From an uncultured Clostridia bacterium (GTDB taxonomy: Bacteria > Bacillota > Clostridia > Christensenellales > Borkfalkiaceae), in assembly GCA_947589585.1 (NCBI GenBank), contig CANQCA010000027.1, positions 1 through 14,833 of the forward strand: 14,833 nt of DNA, written 5' to 3'. Shown in pieces: positions 12,673 to 14,833 of this stretch (position 1 is the stretch's first letter; each line of letters opens with the position of its first letter). The translations under genes and the position numbers were made by a program. The notes beneath the pieces were generated by a model. That model was given only the letters and a program-made list of their open reading frames with translations. It made no database searches and was not told the DNA's origin.

Positions 12673-14712
12673 ATGAGTAGTATTGTAGGTAAGTTTGAAA
12701 TTGAGAAATATGTTGTCACTGCAAGTCTGAAAGACTATTTCGGAGACGAAGAGGAAGTCACGATCCCCGAGGGGGTGACGGATATCGCCAATGATGTCTT
12801 TAAACAGCGGGACAGGCTGAGAAAGGTGGCGATCCCGGAAGGCTTTATGTTTCTGGGCTCGAGAGTGTTTAACTGGTGTATAAACCTCGAAAGCGTAACG
12901 CTTCCGAGCACATTGAAACGCATCGGCAGCGAGTGTTTCTGCCATTGCGCCAGCTTAAAGGAGATCGCGATCCCCGACGGTGTCGAGACGATCGGCCCGG
13001 GCGCGTTTTGCGAATGCTTTGCGCTGCAAAAGGTGAATCTCCCCGCCGCGCTCCGCCACCTCAACCCGAATGTGTTTGCGCAGTGCCATGAACTGCATTC
13101 GATCTTTCTCCCGGAAGGGCTCGAAAAAATCGATGAAAAAGCGTTCTTTGCCGCGGGAGACGGCGATCTGACCTTCACGATCGCGGAGGGGAACAAGAAC
13201 TTCGCCGTAGAGAAGAGAAAGCTCATCGACGTCCGCACGGGGAAAGTCCTTTGGGCGCCCCCCGCACCTTCCGCCGACGAGGACTTTCAAGGAAATTTCG
13301 GCGCAACGCCGTTCAAAAAATACGAAAAGGAGAACACAATGGCAAAAAACAACCTGCAAGATGAACTCAAAAAGTTGGCAGAAGCGTTGGGAAAAATCCA
13401 ACAGAAGGAAAACGATGAGATCAACATGTTTACCGCGTTTCATCTCCAGAGTGCCGAACGCCATCACTCGTCTTTTTTTGCGGGACTTTTGGCACCTAGT
13501 AATCCGCACCATTTGGGGGACGCTCCGATCCGGAAGTTCCTTTATTATTTGTGGGATGATACGGTGCGAGAGGAGAAGCCGAGCGGCACGTCCCGCCCGA
13601 TAAAAACGAGACCCAATTCCGAAATTTTGCAATCGGTTGCGAAAAATCGGCAGGCACTGATTGACCTGTCACAGGGAGACATCAGTGTTGAAACAGAAGT
13701 TCATACAAATGAAAACGGAAGAGGAAAGCGAGCGGGATATATCGATATTCTTGTGAAGATCAGTGCCAAAGACGAAGAGACTGCGTCCTCCGTCGTCAAG
13801 ACCGTCATTGTGATCGAAAACAAGACGGGAACGGAAACGCACAGCGACCAACTCTGCAAATATGAGGATTATATCGACGCCATCTATCCTGACAGCAAGA
13901 AGATCTTCGTTTTGATTTCTCCGCTTGGCAACATCCCCGTCAATCGGGGCGGTGACGAACAATACAACGACAGATATTGCATTTTTGATTATGGAAATGA
14001 GCGCGGCGTCTGCAAAATTTTGGAAGAATTGATTGACGAATTGGACGTCCCGCCAATGAAGACCCAAATGACACCCAAACAAAGAAGAAAAATAAAAATG
14101 ATTTTGGAGGATTATAAAGATATGGTTACGAACAATTTGTTACATGAAAACCCCAGTGTATATGCACTTTGTGAAGAGATTATAAACGAACACAAGGATG
14201 CACTTGAAGCCATTGACACCTATCGAAATTCCGCAACGCCCAAAAAAGTGCGCCAATATTGTAAAGACTTCTTTGGCGCAACGACAGCCGAAGACGCCCA
14301 GCAGTTTATGACGCAGAAGATGGAAGATGCTTTTGCGGGCGAAAAGCACAGTAACTTGAAGGCCCTGTTCCATATCGTTTTGTTGAATCCGTCAGACGGA
14401 AAAGGATATCAATTGAAAATCGAGCTGGAGAACAGTAAGAACAATGGCATTTGGTCGCCTATGCAGGCAAGAATCATTCAAGCGCTCGAGACTGCGGGCA
14501 TGGTCCCCCTCAATCACACTGACCACACCGTCACAGTCGACATTCCCGGCAAAGGCAAGGCTATGGAAATTCTCACGGTAAAGGAGAGAATGGAGCCCTT
14601 TGCGGACGTACAGCCGATCCTCGATCAAAGACTTACGGAATTCAAAAAAACCGTTATCGCGCTTGAAAATGTCCTCGCCACGCTCACGCCGGCTTCGCCC
14701 GCGCAACCCTAA
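12673..14712 (+). CDS. BspA-type leucine-rich repeat / PD-(D/E)XK nuclease (PDDEXK_4-like) fusion protein
   Basis: This 679-residue protein has no signal peptide or membrane segment. Residues 29-166 form six LRR_5-type repeats of exactly 23 residues, and 167-200 resemble the LRR C-terminal cap (AEGNKNFAVEKRKLIDVRTG). Residues 223-679 resemble PDDEXK_4 nucleases: E262-R-H-H-S-S-F-F-A-G-L-L entry helix, E340/E342 ahead of the core, D358 in YIDIL, E382-N-K384 in VIVIENK, and Q393-LCK-Y397. D358, E382 and K384 are the expected metal and catalytic residues, so it looks active. The family cuts DNA in many settings and its target here is unknown. The start at 12673 is set by AGAGGA (12661-12666); the ATG at 12667 leaves no spacing. 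A strong ribosome binding site and ATG at 13339 could also give a 457-residue nuclease alone. GC falls from about 58% (12901-13020) to about 36% (14041-14160). Confidence 0.85.
   Translation: MSSIVGKFEIEKYVVTASLKDYFGDEEEVTIPEGVTDIANDVFKQRDRLRKVAIPEGFMFLGSRVFNWCINLESVTLPSTLKRIGSECFCHCASLKEIAIPDGVETIGPGAFCECFALQKVNLPAALRHLNPNVFAQCHELHSIFLPEGLEKIDEKAFFAAGDGDLTFTIAEGNKNFAVEKRKLIDVRTGKVLWAPPAPSADEDFQGNFGATPFKKYEKENTMAKNNLQDELKKLAEALGKIQQKENDEINMFTAFHLQSAERHHSSFFAGLLAPSNPHHLGDAPIRKFLYYLWDDTVREEKPSGTSRPIKTRPNSEILQSVAKNRQALIDLSQGDISVETEVHTNENGRGKRAGYIDILVKISAKDEETASSVVKTVIVIENKTGTETHSDQLCKYEDYIDAIYPDSKKIFVLISPLGNIPVNRGGDEQYNDRYCIFDYGNERGVCKILEELIDELDVPPMKTQMTPKQRRKIKMILEDYKDMVTNNLLHENPSVYALCEEIINEHKDALEAIDTYRNSATPKKVRQYCKDFFGATTAEDAQQFMTQKMEDAFAGEKHSNLKALFHIVLLNPSDGKGYQLKIELENSKNNGIWSPMQARIIQALETAGMVPLNHTDHTVTVDIPGKGKAMEILTVKERMEPFADVQPILDQRLTEFKKTVIALENVLATLTPASPAQP
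12757..13170 (+). repeat. Six tandem 23-residue leucine-rich repeats (69 bp period)
   Basis: Each unit follows [VI]-x-[IL]-P-x(5)-[IL]-x(4)-F-x(3)-x-x-L-x-x. The P is at position 4 and F at position 15 in all six units, and L is at position 21 in the first five. Units begin at residues 29, 52, 75, 98, 121 and 144 with no indels. Three central units carry paired cysteines (CFCHC, FCECF) in the turn. This regularity supports a genuine folded LRR domain, not decay. Confidence 0.9.
13327..13341 (+). promoter_or_regulatory. Internal ribosome binding site and start codon at the LRR-nuclease junction
   Basis: AAGGAG (13327-13332) stands 6 nt before an in-frame ATG (13339-13341) that encodes M223 of the fusion. 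The spacing and strength match the other starts in the window. The ATG falls after the LRR cap and just before the charged helix opening the nuclease half (MAKNNLQDELKKLAEALGK). It may be a working start that makes nuclease alone, or a relic of the free-standing gene before fusion. Confidence 0.6.
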
Positions 14713-14735
14713 ACTTTTCCCCACAGGAGAAAATC

Positions 14736-14833
14736 ATGCCGAAAACAATATCAGATGAAATCTCCTCCGTGATTGCGGAGGGGAAGGGGTCGCTTACGGC
14801 GAAAATCCTCTACGAGATGTGCGATGAGCGGCT
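14736..14833 (+). CDS. Start of an unidentified gene, cut by the window end
   Basis: ATG at 14736 follows AGGAG (14725-14729) with good spacing, 23 bp after the stop of the LRR-nuclease gene. The 32 complete codons visible begin MPKTISDEISSVIAEGKGS and continue to ILYEMCDER. That is too short to recognise a family. Its position suggests it belongs to the same transcription unit and may be another part of the module. GC is higher here than in the nuclease region just upstream. Confidence 0.65.
   Translation, partial: MPKTISDEISSVIAEGKGSLTAKILYEMCDER

Noticed and set aside
12235..12945. Several open frames overlapping the HTH and LRR genes on both strands
   Set aside because: They are short shadows without ribosome binding sites. 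The + strand frames at 12137 and 12673 have ribosome binding sites and recognisable domains.
12673..14712. Frameshift or sequencing error joining two genes
   Set aside because: The frame is open with no disrupted motif on either side, the LRR cap is complete, and the linker is a plausible hydrophilic one. Gene fusion is preferred, although an assembly join cannot be excluded from sequence alone.

Overview
The window looks like a chromosomal segment of an uncultured, probably gut-associated, Gram-positive clostridial bacterium. That is an inference from gene types, not a taxonomic result. It rests on a J-domain/TPR-like protein with a cysteine-rich tail, an RlmD/RlmCD-type rRNA methyltransferase with a Firmicutes-style C-terminus, a Gram-positive lipoprotein signal, near-consensus SigA promoters, strong AAGGAG ribosome binding sites and a large host-surface M60-type protease. 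All genes that can be supported lie on the + strand. No tRNA, rRNA, CRISPR array, IS element or integrase was seen.

Layout. (1) 1-2457 is a tight housekeeping cluster: the 3' part of a J-domain protein, a five-helix membrane protein of unknown function, and rlmD, ending in a rho-independent terminator. (2) 2563-4385 is a one-gene unit with a perfect TTGACA-17-TATAAT promoter. It encodes a lipoprotein of six Cys/His repeats followed by a CnaB-like region and a TlpA/ResA-type thioredoxin domain. (3) 4515-10934 is a second one-gene unit encoding a 2072-residue surface protein. In order it carries an M60 (enhancin/mucinase-like) metalloprotease domain, PA14-like and F5/8C-like binding modules, a DUF285/BspA leucine-rich block, the same Cys/His repeat family as the lipoprotein, a Pro/Glu/Gly-rich stalk and a C-terminal membrane anchor. 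The two surface proteins are probably functionally related through the shared repeat.

(4) 11014-14833 is the accessory-looking and most interesting part. A WYL-domain regulator, whose promoter is bracketed by a near-identical 11-bp direct repeat, is followed by a small protein with a sigma-70 region-4-like helix-turn-helix. Next comes an unusual 679-residue protein that joins a cytoplasmic BspA-type (LRR_5) leucine-rich domain of exactly 23-residue repeats to a PD-(D/E)XK nuclease of the PDDEXK_4 type. The nuclease half has its own strong ribosome binding site and ATG at the junction and is much lower in GC, so it looks like a recently captured effector that may also be made on its own. A further gene starts at 14736 and runs off the window. 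Regulator, HTH protein and LRR-nuclease appear co-directional and possibly co-transcribed. I propose this as a candidate defence or conflict module with a swappable effector behind an LRR domain; this is inference and untested.
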